A stretch of 64,000 nucleotides of DNA from an uncultured Christensenella sp. (GCA_910577055.1 CAJTKX010000002.1:62001-126000); one strand, 5' to 3'. Counted from the first letter of the stretch, positions 55,136 to 62,587 are shown. The notes: generated from the sequence alone by a model not told the origin. Program-made: numbers and translations.

Positions 55136-55570
55136 TTAGTTGAGGTTGGACCCCGTTGTGAAAGCGTATTGGTCCCTATCCTCGGGGAAAATAGGTCCCG
55201 AAATTACGGGCAAGTTCAAGGGTGCAATGTATGCGCTTGCGGTAAGATTGGTAACCGCCGAGCGAAGATAAGGATATACAAGCTTGGTCGCCTCGATAAC
55301 GAACTTCCTCTCCTCGTTTTCGTTTTGGATATCCTCCACTTCGAAAATACCCACTAAGGTGCAAAGGATATCGAAAGGCTTAGGCTCGTCCGCGGTGCTC
55401 TCGATTTTTACGGAAAGGGAAACGAAGTTCAACTTTTCGTTGTTGTTGACTTTTCTTACTTGACGGGAAAACTGAGGTTTAATATCAAGCTTTGCGTCGG
55501 GTTCGAGTTTTACCCTATTAAGTTTGAATGAAAGCTCCTCGCCCGTGATGCCCTTGAAATCTATTTTCAT
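55136..55570 (-). CDS. SecB-like export chaperone
   Basis: A 144-residue protein with the SecB-fold pattern. The strongest match is the C-terminal EATKLVYPYLRSAVTNLTAS segment, the counterpart of the FPYAR..V SecB motif, followed by a hydrophobic proline-rich strand. It is short for a SecB (about 155). SecB is uncommon in Firmicutes. Here it lies near rpmG-secE-nusG, without a toxin-antitoxin pair, so a general export role is more likely than a TAC system. The identity is by motif only. Confidence 0.7.
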   Translation of the reverse strand: MKIDFKGITGEELSFKLNRVKLEPDAKLDIKPQFSRQVRKVNNNEKLNFVSLSVKIESTADEPKPFDILCTLVGIFEVEDIQNENEERKFVIEATKLVYPYLRSAVTNLTASAYIAPLNLPVISGPIFPEDRDQYAFTTGSNLN

Positions 55571-55696
55571 AATATAACTCCTTTAATAACTTCCCCGCGG
55601 TTTATTCGTGCGGTAGGTATTTATTTAATTTATAAACATATTGTAAACCTTTTAAGCATAAAAGTCAACTTTCCTTGCGTTTTAGGCTGTTTTTTA

Positions 55697-55725
55697 TTGA
55701 TAAAATAATGCATTAATTGTATAAT
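55697..55725 (+). promoter_or_regulatory. Promoter of the RNase G gene
   Basis: TTGATA (55697-55702) and TATAAT (55720-55725) are 17 bases apart. Confidence 0.8.
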
Positions 55726-55754
55726 TATTTACGAAAGATAAGGAGAAAAACGTT

Positions 55755-57248
55755 TTGGCGAAGAAAACCATTTATTTTGACAGCTATTGCGGTTACACCG
55801 TTGCTGTAATTTGCGAGAACGGCAAAGTGACCGAGTTCAACTTCGAAAAACAGAAAAAGGGCTGCGCCGTAGGCAACGTGTACAAGGGCAGAGTAGAAAG
55901 CGTTTTAAACGGAATGCAAGCGGTGTTTATTAATTGCGGGTTAGAGCGCAACTGTTTTCTTTCCGCAGAGGATTTTTTGCCCGACAGCGAGAAATACGAG
56001 GGCGCGTCCGCGGTGGAATATACCTTCCCCGACCTTAAAGAGGGCGACGAGGTTTTGGTTCAAGTTGCAAAGCTGCCCGTGGGCAAAAAGGGTGCTAAGG
56101 TCACTACGCATTTATCTCTTGTCGGGAATTATCTTATATATTTGCCCGACTCCCCCTTTATAGGCGTTTCGAGAAAAATAGACGACGAAGAGCTTCGCAA
56201 CAACCTTGTACATACCGCAAAAAAGATTAAGGACGAAAACGAGGGCTTAGTGGTTCGCACCGCCGCTCCCTATGCACGGCACGGGAACATAAAGCAAGAG
56301 TATGCGTATCTTAAAAAGCTGTACGCCGAAATACTTGAAAAGGCGAAAAGCGCGGCGGCTGGCGACTTGCTGTATACGGACGATTCCTTGCCCGTAAGAG
56401 TGCTGCGCGACGTGCTTTCACGCGACGTTGATAAAATAGTAGTCGGGAACGCGAAATTGCAAGAAACGGTCGAAGGGCTTATAGGGCTTTATCCGTCCGA
56501 AACCCGCCGCCCCGTAGCGCTGCACGACACGGGCAGAGATATGCTTGACGAGCTTGGGCTATCCAAACAAATTCACGCGATAACTTCCCCCCGCGTCAAC
56601 CTTGAAAACGGCGGGTATATCATTATAGAAAAGACCGAAGCGCTTACGGTTATAGACGTAAACACGGGCAAGTTTACGGGCGATTATAACCTTGAACAAA
56701 CCGTATACCACACCAACTTGCTTGCCGCGCGCGAAATTGCAAGACAAGTGAAGCTTAGGAACGTAGGCGGAATAGTCGTAGTTGACTTTATAGATATGAA
56801 CAGCGTGACGCATAATCGCGCGCTTGTAGAAGAGCTTGAACGGCTTTTAAAGACCGACAAAGCAAAGTGCGTTATATCTCCTATGTCGCAATTCGGCTTG
56901 GTGGAATTTACGCGCAAACGCATAGGCTCGAACCCGTTGGGGCAAATGATTAAACCTTGCAAGTACTGTCACGGCGCGGGCTACGCTATGACAGACGAAT
57001 ATGTGCTTATAGGGCTGCGCGCAAAGCTTTTGAACATAATTGCGGACGGTGCGACGGCGATACGGCTCGATATGAACGCCGACATATTGAATAAGCTGTT
57101 AAAATGGCAAGACCTTTTAACCGAACTGAAAAGCCGCGCTGCCGACGTAAAAATTTGCGCCGTGCCGCACAGAACGTATCACGAAGAGCAGATTAATTTC
57201 CGACTTGACGAATTCGATATCCCCTCGGACGCGGTAAGGATTATATAA
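55755..57248 (+). CDS. rng: Ribonuclease G (RNase E/G family)
   Basis: A 497-residue endoribonuclease. An S1-like domain lies at about residues 35-125 (GNVYKGRVESVLNGMQAVFI). The catalytic metal residues are in VIDVNTGKFTGD and VVDFIDM, and the zinc-link CKYCHGAGYAM is present. It cuts 16S precursor and other RNAs. The start is TTG preceded by AAGGAG. No RNase E scaffold tail is present. Confidence 0.93.
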   Translation: MAKKTIYFDSYCGYTVAVICENGKVTEFNFEKQKKGCAVGNVYKGRVESVLNGMQAVFINCGLERNCFLSAEDFLPDSEKYEGASAVEYTFPDLKEGDEVLVQVAKLPVGKKGAKVTTHLSLVGNYLIYLPDSPFIGVSRKIDDEELRNNLVHTAKKIKDENEGLVVRTAAPYARHGNIKQEYAYLKKLYAEILEKAKSAAAGDLLYTDDSLPVRVLRDVLSRDVDKIVVGNAKLQETVEGLIGLYPSETRRPVALHDTGRDMLDELGLSKQIHAITSPRVNLENGGYIIIEKTEALTVIDVNTGKFTGDYNLEQTVYHTNLLAAREIARQVKLRNVGGIVVVDFIDMNSVTHNRALVEELERLLKTDKAKCVISPMSQFGLVEFTRKRIGSNPLGQMIKPCKYCHGAGYAMTDEYVLIGLRAKLLNIIADGATAIRLDMNADILNKLLKWQDLLTELKSRAADVKICAVPHRTYHEEQINFRLDEFDIPSDAVRII

Positions 57249-57250
57249 AG

Positions 57251-57330
57251 TAAGCCGCCCGCGCAACCATTTAGCTTGTATAGGACAAAATAAAAGCCGC
57301 TCCGCAAATCAACAGTGCGCGGGCGGCTTA
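57251..57330 (+). terminator. Terminator with a 50-nt loop
   Basis: TAAGCCGCCCGCGCA (57251-57265) pairs with TGCGCGGGCGGCTTA (57316-57330), and GTTTTTTC follows. The loop is 50 nt; it does not match the 69-bp repeat. The stem equals that at 43580 and 46013. Confidence 0.8.
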
Positions 57331-57336
57331 GTTTTT

Positions 57337-57765
57337 TCACTCTCTGCCAAGCAAATAATCAATAGAACAGTGAAAATATTCGGCAAGTTTAATATAACTA
57401 TTTACGGTAGGCGTGGCTTTGTCGTTCAGCCACCGATACGTCAGAGAACTTGATATGTGTAAATCATCTTGCAAATCAGTTTCTGTTTTAAGGTTATCTT
57501 TTAAACACTTTCTCAAAATTTTACCAAATGGTTTTACGAAACCGAAACTTTCATTGTTTGGGATATCGATTTTACCCAACAAATAATCGGCAGAGCAATC
57601 AAAATATTCGATTAACGAAACAAAAACTTCGGTTGAAGGCATATGCACTTCATTAATTATACCCGAAACAGTTGCACGGCTTACGCCTATCTTTTTGGCA
57701 AGCGCAGTTACAGACAAATTGCCGTCTTCCATATACTCTTTTAGCCTTTCGACAAATTCCGACAT
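57337..57765 (-). CDS. Double-HTH Xre regulator
   Basis: A 142-residue protein with two tandem HTH_3 domains. Domain 1 has VTALAKKIGVSRATVSGII and ends DYLLGK. Domain 2 has DLQDDLHISSSLTYRWLN and ends DYLLGRE. It may be an internal duplication. It is divergent from a small gene at 57901 and is the likely repressor for the GTTTGAC-T-GTCAAAC palindrome. Confidence 0.88.
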   Translation of the reverse strand: MSEFVERLKEYMEDGNLSVTALAKKIGVSRATVSGIINEVHMPSTEVFVSLIEYFDCSADYLLGKIDIPNNESFGFVKPFGKILRKCLKDNLKTETDLQDDLHISSSLTYRWLNDKATPTVNSYIKLAEYFHCSIDYLLGRE

Positions 57766-57823
57766 AATAACCCTAACTTAGAACTTTTTTTTACTTTATT
57801 ATCCTCTCTTTGTTTTACAATTT

Positions 57824-57854
57824 GTTTGACTGTCAAACAGAGTGAGGATATAAT
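57824..57854 (+). promoter_or_regulatory. Promoter with palindromic operator
   Basis: TTGACT (57826-57831) and TATAAT (57849-57854) are 17 bases apart. The -35 lies inside the perfect palindrome GTTTGAC-T-GTCAAAC (57824-57838). This predicts control by the adjacent double-HTH regulator. Confidence 0.85.
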
Positions 57855-57900
57855 ATAATTGTTAACGGTTAACGAAAAAATTATTATGAGGTACTTATTT

Positions 57901-58110
57901 ATGAAAAGACTTTCAAAAGAAGAAAAGATGGCTTTAAAAGCCGCGGCAAACGAAGCGCCTTTCAGCGCGAAAAGCTTACTTGCAGAGATTACACCACTTA
58001 TTAAAAGTTATTTTATCGGCACTCCTATTTATGAGCACAACGCTTTAAAGCTTGTATTTTTGAATGGTCAGGCATTCCGCATTTCCGTAAAAGAGGTCAC
58101 AGAATATTAA
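57901..58110 (+). CDS. Small unknown protein divergent from a double-HTH regulator
   Basis: A 69-residue protein. It starts MKRLSKEEKMALKAAANEAPF and ends in a beta-rich NALKLVFLNGQAFRISVKEV section. I recognise no family. The start at 57901 is preferred because GAGG lies 9 bases before it. Confidence 0.6.
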   Translation: MKRLSKEEKMALKAAANEAPFSAKSLLAEITPLIKSYFIGTPIYEHNALKLVFLNGQAFRISVKEVTEY

Positions 58111-58153
58111 AAGTATGCCGGACACAACTTTGTCGGCTTTTTCAATAGAATAT

Positions 58154-58187
58154 AACGTCGCCCGCACAGCAATGTGCGGGCGACGTT
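58154..58187. terminator. Bidirectional terminator
   Basis: AACGTCGCCCGCACA pairs with TGTGCGGGCGACGTT between the small gene and the convergent gene at 58255. Confidence 0.85.
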
Positions 58188-58196
58188 TAAATTTTA

Positions 58197-58257
58197 TTTG
58201 AGCGAAAGCCGGTCTGCCGCTTCCGTTATTAAGATACTCGGTTAAGTTGAACGCTTA
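58197..58257 (-). repeat. Solo 69-bp family unit starting on a stop codon
   Basis: On the minus strand the core TAAGCGTTCAACTTAACC then GAGTATCTTAAT begins with the stop TAA of the gene at 58255-58695. A stem (AAGCGG/CCGGCTT) and the end TCAAAT follow. Confidence 0.78.
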
Positions 58258-58695
58258 TAAAAACGCTTTAAGTTTCTTTTCGAAACCTTCTTCGAGGTTG
58301 ATAAGCTCGGTTAAAAGGCTTTTAACTTCGGCGTCCATAATCTTTTCGCCGTCCGTAAGCGAGGTGCGCAGCGAAGTTATGCCGTTAACCGTGCCCCTTA
58401 TCATCATTTGCGCGATGTTCTGCGCAGAGTTGTCGTTTGCGGTGCCCATTTTAATGGCGCTCCACATCATCGCCTTTTTCATAGGGTTTGGCTCTTTTAC
58501 GTCAACGTCGAACTTGTGGGCAAGCTCCGCCGCTTGCGAGCATATTTTTTCGTATTCCTCGTGCTGACGAAGAATTTCTTCTTTAATTGCAACGTCCTCC
58601 ACTTCGGGCAAGATATCCGAGATAGAGGTAAGCGCAAGCTGCGCGTTGCGGTAAATTTCAGCGATGATTTCGCTGTCTTTTTTCAATTCTGCCAT
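58255..58695 (-). CDS. All-helical protein, ferritin-like fold possible
   Basis: A 146-residue acidic protein predicted as four long helices (RNAQLALTSISDILPEVED, then REEILRQH-like KEEILRQHEEYEKI, then NIAQMMIRGTVNGITSLRTS). It resembles clostridial DUF2383-like/ferritin-like proteins but lacks an obvious di-iron set. The ribosome-binding site AAGGAG is good. Its TAA stop is part of a repeat unit. Confidence 0.65.
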   Translation of the reverse strand: MAELKKDSEIIAEIYRNAQLALTSISDILPEVEDVAIKEEILRQHEEYEKICSQAAELAHKFDVDVKEPNPMKKAMMWSAIKMGTANDNSAQNIAQMMIRGTVNGITSLRTSLTDGEKIMDAEVKSLLTELINLEEGFEKKLKAFL

Positions 58696-58760
58696 AAAAA
58701 TATCTCCTTAGTAAAAAGTGTGCGCGCGGCACAAAAATTTATTCATGGCTTTAAAAAGGC

Positions 58761-58790
58761 TTGACATTTAGTTTTGTTATATGCTAAATT
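58761..58790 (+). promoter_or_regulatory. Promoter of rplU-rpmA
   Basis: TTGACA (58761-58766) and TAAATT (58785-58790) are 18 bases apart. Confidence 0.7.
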
Positions 58791-58795
58791 TAATA

Positions 58796-58907
58796 CCGAG
58801 CCGCTTGAAACGGGCTTTTTAAGTGCGCCTTTTTTGCGCCGCCCCGATTTTCGGCGAGACGTGCGTTCGGACTTGCGACCCGAATTGCAATAGGAGGTAA
58901 AATTTTT
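58796..58907 (+). ncRNA. Candidate L21 leader
   Basis: About 110 nt of structured leader precede rplU, with stems such as GCCGCTTGAAACGGGC and a GCGCC/GGCGA region, ending in AGGAGG. It is in the position of the known L21 leaders; the exact consensus was not matched. Confidence 0.45.
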
Positions 58908-59384
58908 ATGTACGCAATATTTGATAACGGCGGCAAGCAGTACAAAGCTTGCATTGGCGACCTTGTAAAGCTTGAAAAACTTTCGGGCAAGGTTGGCGAC
59001 AGCGTAGAATTCCCCATCGTTCTTCTTTCGGACGAAAAGGGCGTTCAAGTCGCAAACGAGGTTGCGGGATTGAAAGTTAAGGCTGAAATAGTTTCGGAAG
59101 GCAAGGACAAGAAGATTATCGTCTTTAAGTACAAGCCCAAGAAGAACGAGAGAAAGAAGCAAGGTCACAGACAGCCCTTCACTACGGTAAAGGTTACGGC
59201 TATCGGCGCTGCGACGGAAGAAAAACCCGCCGCAAAAAAGCCCGCGGCTAAGAAACCCGCTGCCGAAAAGGCTGCCGCACCCAAGGCCGCGGCGACCAAA
59301 GCTGCTGCCGAAAAAAAGGCTGCACCCGCGGCAGAGGCTAAAAAGCCCGCTGCGAAAAAGCCCGCAGCTAAAAAGGCTGAATAA
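58908..59384 (+). CDS. rplU: 50S ribosomal protein L21 with long Ala/Lys tail
   Basis: 158 residues. Residues 1-103 are normal L21: MYAIFDNGGKQYKACIGDLV, then FKYKPKKNERKKQGHRQPFT. The last 55 residues are a Lys/Ala/Pro-rich tail (KKPAAKKPAAE units), like a histone H1 tail. It is followed by rpmA after 18 bases. Confidence 0.95.
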   Translation: MYAIFDNGGKQYKACIGDLVKLEKLSGKVGDSVEFPIVLLSDEKGVQVANEVAGLKVKAEIVSEGKDKKIIVFKYKPKKNERKKQGHRQPFTTVKVTAIGAATEEKPAAKKPAAKKPAAEKAAAPKAAATKAAAEKKAAPAAEAKKPAAKKPAAKKAE

Positions 59385-59402
59385 TTTAAGGAGGATAACG
59401 GA

Positions 59403-59681
59403 ATGTTTTTTATAAGTTTATTCGCTCATAAGAAAGGAACGGGTTCTTCCCACAACGGCAGAGACAGTAACCCCAAAATGCTCGGCGTTAAGCGTGCTGA
59501 CGGTCAGCATGTGCTTGCGGGCAATATTTTGGTAAGACAGCGCGGCACGAAGTTCAAGCCCGGCAACAACGTAGGCATCGGCAAGGACGATACGCTTTTC
59601 GCGCTTATAGACGGTACGGTTAAGTTCGAAAGAGTAGGCAGAGACGGCAAGCAAGTTTCTATCTACCCCGTAGCCGAATAA
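59403..59681 (+). CDS. rpmA: 50S ribosomal protein L27
   Basis: 92 residues. KKGTGSSHNGRDSNPKMLGVK is diagnostic. A nine-residue N-terminal extension (MFFISLFAH) matches the Firmicutes form that the protease Prp removes at LF/A. The prp gene usually lies between rplU and rpmA, but here only 18 bases separate them. Confidence 0.95.
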   Translation: MFFISLFAHKKGTGSSHNGRDSNPKMLGVKRADGQHVLAGNILVRQRGTKFKPGNNVGIGKDDTLFALIDGTVKFERVGRDGKQVSIYPVAE

Positions 59682-59691
59682 CGGAGTTTTG

Positions 59692-59717
59692 AATGAGGAC
59701 TATTTTTAGTCCTCATT
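59692..59717 (+). terminator. Terminator after rpmA
   Basis: AATGAGGACTA pairs with TAGTCCTCATT, followed by TTGTTT. Confidence 0.8.
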
Positions 59718-59733
59718 TTGTTTAGGAGCTTTT

Positions 59734-60225
59734 ATGTTACAAGTGTCCCCCCTTAACGACAAAACGCAGAAAGAGTTTGAACGACTTTTTACAGAATACT
59801 ACGCCGAGTTGGATTGCGGCGAAGACGTGCCCCATCTTCTTGAAGAATATATTTTGCCCGACCTTTTGGCGGGGCTTATTCAAATTGATATTTTAAAGGA
59901 CGGCGACGCGTTTGCGGGGTTTGTTATTTATCAGACGGACGATATAGACAACGAGTGGAACTTTAAAGAGGGTTGGGGCGATATCCGCGAAATTTTCGTT
60001 GCCCCCTCCCGCCGCCGCCAAGGCTTGGGCAAATTTTTGCTGTACACTGCCGAAATGAAGTTGAAAGAGGCGGGCGCGGAAAAGGCTTACTGTTTGCCCG
60101 CGGAAGGCGCGGAAGAGTTTTTTACAGCGTGCGGGTACTCCCGCGGAAACGAATACAGCGAAGAGCTTGACGCGTACGTTTATGAAAAGAAAGATTTGAA
60201 TAATTGCTGTAAACACCCCGTTTAA
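59734..60225 (+). CDS. GNAT-family N-acetyltransferase
   Basis: A 163-residue acetyltransferase. The acetyl-CoA motif is REIFVAPSRRRQGLGKFLL (R/Q-x-x-G-x-G/A). An N-terminal substrate lobe precedes it. The substrate cannot be told from sequence. It takes the place after rpmA where obgE is often found. A TAGGAG site precedes the ATG. Confidence 0.85.
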   Translation: MLQVSPLNDKTQKEFERLFTEYYAELDCGEDVPHLLEEYILPDLLAGLIQIDILKDGDAFAGFVIYQTDDIDNEWNFKEGWGDIREIFVAPSRRRQGLGKFLLYTAEMKLKEAGAEKAYCLPAEGAEEFFTACGYSRGNEYSEELDAYVYEKKDLNNCCKHPV

Positions 60226-60298
60226 GTACGGCAACTTAAATTTTTTGCGTTATGCATAACAGCCCGCAGTATAGGGCGCGCTTTTCAAGGTTAAAAAA

Positions 60299-60329
60299 AG
60301 GCTCTCGGAAATTCAAACCGAGAGTCTTT
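60299..60329. terminator. Bidirectional terminator
   Basis: GGCTCTCGG pairs with CCGAGAGTC, flanked by A and T runs, between the GNAT gene and the Sel1 gene. Confidence 0.8.
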
Positions 60330-60337
60330 TTATTAAT

Positions 60338-60679
60338 TCAGATTTTATTTATCCGTTCAAGCGCTTTTATAGCGTCCTCGTCGTCTTGTTCGGCGGCTTT
60401 TTTGTACCAATACAAAGCCTTATCGTAGTCCACGTCAACGCACATACCGTAATTGTAGCCGTTTCTGTAATTACTACCCAACCACGCTTGCGCGTTTAAG
60501 TATCCCCGGTTTGCCGACTGCTCGTACCAATACAGCGCCTTTTCAAAATCCTATTCCACGCCGATGGCTTTGTGATAGCATAGCGCCAACTCATACTGCG
60601 CCTCTACGTCGCCGCTTTCAGCCGACTTTAAAAGTTCATCGAAGCTAAGCTCGCTTATATTCCTTTCACCGTTATCCAT
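60338..60679 (-). pseudogene. Sel1-repeat protein with an in-frame TAG
   Basis: The frame starts MDNGERNISELSFDELLKSA, continues through a Sel1 unit (AQYELALCYHKAIGVE), and meets TAG at 60551-60553 (codon 43). It then continues in frame with two more Sel1 units (DFEKALYWYEQSANRG, YDKALYWYKKAAEQD) to a TGA. In this family the position after GVE is often Gln-Asp, so one CAG-to-TAG change explains it. The rest of the frame is intact, which suggests a recent mutation, a sequencing error, or readthrough. Sel1 repeats mediate protein contacts. Confidence 0.85.
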
Positions 60680-60708
60680 AATTTGTCCTCAGTTAAATTA
60701 AAATTATT

Positions 60709-61737
60709 TTATACGCTTAACCCGCAGATAGCCATTACAGCCATAATTACTAGGGGTATCGTTACAATGCTTATTATTGTGTTGGTAACGAACGCGGCGG
60801 TTGCGGTTTCTTTATCACCGCCGAAAGTTTCCGCCATTGCCACCACCGACGCGGCGGGCGACATTGTCATTGCTATTACGGGCGCCAAGTAAACGTATTC
60901 TTCGAACCCGCTTTCGACGCCGCTGCCGAGGATACCCCAAAACGGCAAGGATATAACAAGCGTTAAAAACGGCGCGATAATCAGCCTAAGCCCGCCCGCA
61001 AGGTACACTCCCTTTTTGCAAAACAACTGCTTTGCGGGGGTTTCGGCAATTCTGATACCCACGATAATCATAGACAGCGGCGCAGTCATATATGCAAGGT
61101 ACTGCGGGAAAATTCTAAGCTCCGCCACCTCGTCGAACATAAAAAAGTTTATCTGCGGGACGAAAAAGAAAACAAGTGCAATAACTATGGAAATCAGCGC
61201 GGGGTTAAGCACAAGCTTTTTTATTTTTATATCCTTTAAATTGCCGGTAATCAAAACGACGCCGACCGTCCAACACATTACGGTGAAAACCACGTTGAAC
61301 ACCATCATATACATTGTGGCAAGCGGGTTGCCGCCCGTGAACATTTCAACGAACGGTATACCGAAAAACCCGCAGTTGGAAAATACCGCAACGAACGAGT
61401 AAACGTTTGCCGCGCTTTTATCCTTAGCCTTAATGAAAATTAATTTGCATAGGGCAAGCATAAGCCCCATAGCCGCCACGGAAATTGCAAGCGTTATGCC
61501 GAAATTTTTTAAAATTACGGTCTTTTCAATTGCTTTTATGTAAGCCCAATCGTCTTCCGAAAAAACGCAAAACGCTTTGATTGCAAGCGCGGGTTGGCAC
61601 ACATACAGCAAAAGGTTTGAAAGGGTAAGCGTTCCGCCCTCCCCTATCATTTTAAGTTTTTTAAGGGCAAAGCCCGGCACGGCGAACGCCGCGAGTACCG
61701 CCATTATAAGCAGTACTTTAACAAATATTTCTGCCAC
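60709..61737 (-). CDS. AEC-family (auxin efflux carrier-type) transporter
   Basis: A 342-residue membrane protein with about ten hydrophobic helices. It has the AEC pattern: KMIGEGGTLTLSNLLLYVCQPA near the start, FSNCGFFGIPF in the middle and AAFVTNTIISIVTIP at the end. Members export or import small organic acids and similar compounds. A GTG start at 61737 is preferred: a TATAAT box overlaps the more upstream ATG, and the GTG lies 7 bases after that box (leaderless). It is divergent from an AraC-family gene that may control it. Confidence 0.85.
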   Translation of the reverse strand: MAEIFVKVLLIMAVLAAFAVPGFALKKLKMIGEGGTLTLSNLLLYVCQPALAIKAFCVFSEDDWAYIKAIEKTVILKNFGITLAISVAAMGLMLALCKLIFIKAKDKSAANVYSFVAVFSNCGFFGIPFVEMFTGGNPLATMYMMVFNVVFTVMCWTVGVVLITGNLKDIKIKKLVLNPALISIVIALVFFFVPQINFFMFDEVAELRIFPQYLAYMTAPLSMIIVGIRIAETPAKQLFCKKGVYLAGGLRLIIAPFLTLVISLPFWGILGSGVESGFEEYVYLAPVIAMTMSPAASVVAMAETFGGDKETATAAFVTNTIISIVTIPLVIMAVMAICGLSV

Positions 61738-61743
61738 GTTTCC

Positions 61744-61771
61744 CATTATAGCACCGTTTGGCTATTTTGCA
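61744..61771 (-). promoter_or_regulatory. Promoter of the AEC transporter gene, leaderless
   Basis: On the minus strand TTGCAA, 16 bases, then TATAAT, which overlaps an ATG; a GTG start follows 7 bases after the -10 box. Confidence 0.7.
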
Positions 61772-61795
61772 ACTAAATTGTGTTTAATTTTTTTA

Positions 61796-61824
61796 TAGAC
61801 AAAACGGATATCCTATGATAAAAT
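61796..61824 (+). promoter_or_regulatory. Leaderless promoter of the AraC-family gene
   Basis: TAGACA (61796-61801) and TAAAAT (61819-61824) are 17 bases apart, and the ATG follows after exactly 6 bases. Confidence 0.75.
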
Positions 61825-61830
61825 ACGGAT

Positions 61831-62487
61831 ATGAACAAAATTGTTTTTGCGGGACTAGACTTTGACGGCGAATTACTGAAAAAGTATTTGGAAATTGTAA
61901 TTAATGAAGATACGGTTACGGTGGTGCCGCCCTATTGCAACTATCAAGCCGAAAAAGCGGGCGAATTATGCGTGCTTATCGACCAAGCCGTTTTGCCCTT
62001 GAAAGAGTCCGTCACTTTTTCGGACGGCGGCGGCATAAAGCAAGCGGCGCTGCAAGCGGAGGAGTTTTTGCATTGCGAAAAGGGCGAAGCCGTGTTGCAA
62101 GCTTTGGGTAATTTGATAGTCAGCCTTGTATGCTTTTACACCGATAAAAAAAAGCGTTCGCCCATAGTGGAGATTGTGTTGGAGGATATCGCTAAAAACC
62201 TTTCAAACTGTGCCTACGCTTTGGACGATTTTATTAAAAAACTGCCGTTAAATTACGACTATGTAAGGAAGTTGTTCCAAAAAGAAACGGGTGCGACCCC
62301 GCGCGCGTATCTTGAAAACGCAAGAATGGAGCTTGCTGCAAGCATACTTTCAAGCGGGGTATCGAACAAGTACAGCCATTACTCCGTTTCGCAAGTTGCC
62401 GAAGCGTGCGGCTTTGCCGAGCCGTTGTACTTTTCCCGCGTGTTTAAAAAGCACTTCGGCGTTGCCCCCTCTTTATTCAATCAGTGA
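61831..62487 (+). CDS. AraC-family transcriptional regulator
   Basis: A 218-residue regulator. The C-terminal 100 residues hold two HTHs: LNYDYVRKLFQKETGATPRAY and SVSQVAEACGFAEPLYFSRVF, then KKHFGVAPSLF. The N-terminal 110 residues do not match a known sensor domain. It is divergent from the AEC transporter, its likely target. Its last five codons overlap an antisense relic of a DUF6809-like gene. Confidence 0.88.
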   Translation: MNKIVFAGLDFDGELLKKYLEIVINEDTVTVVPPYCNYQAEKAGELCVLIDQAVLPLKESVTFSDGGGIKQAALQAEEFLHCEKGEAVLQALGNLIVSLVCFYTDKKKRSPIVEIVLEDIAKNLSNCAYALDDFIKKLPLNYDYVRKLFQKETGATPRAYLENARMELAASILSSGVSNKYSHYSVSQVAEACGFAEPLYFSRVFKKHFGVAPSLFNQ

Positions 62488-62550
62488 TCCTGCGGCAAGC
62501 GACAACCCGACTTTGAAACCTTCTTTAAAGATTATAAACAAGTTAATAAG
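62473..62550 (-). pseudogene. Relic of a DUF6809-like small protein gene
   Basis: On the minus strand the frame encodes FKEGFKVGLSLAAGSLIE then TAA, matching the tail of 1013-1279 (YKEGFKLGLMLAAES) and 43017-43274. The frame has a stop just upstream and no start, so only about 20 codons of the family tail remain. It lies next to an Xre gene, as in the intact pair at 43017-43567. Confidence 0.75.
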
Positions 62551-62581
62551 TCAAGCGAAGTTATAAACATTTTTATATACT
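62532..62581 (+). promoter_or_regulatory. Control region of the third Xre gene
   Basis: TTATAAAC occurs at 62532-62539 and 62561-62568, 29 bases apart, the same spacing as the twin palindromes at 43301/43330. TATACT at 62576-62581 ends exactly 6 bases before the ATG at 62588. AAGTCAAG at 62548 sits 28 bases before the -10 box, as at the 43 kb locus. Confidence 0.6.
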
Positions 62582-62587
62582 GTAAAT

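Noticed and set aside
55136..55570. Toxin-antitoxin-chaperone (TAC) locus.
   Set aside because: No HigB/HigA-type genes are adjacent; the neighbours are ribosomal and RNase G genes.
60338..60679. TAG reassigned to an amino acid.
   Set aside because: An intact RF1 gene is present and TAG ends the DUF2188 gene at 49538; only one gene has an in-frame TAG.
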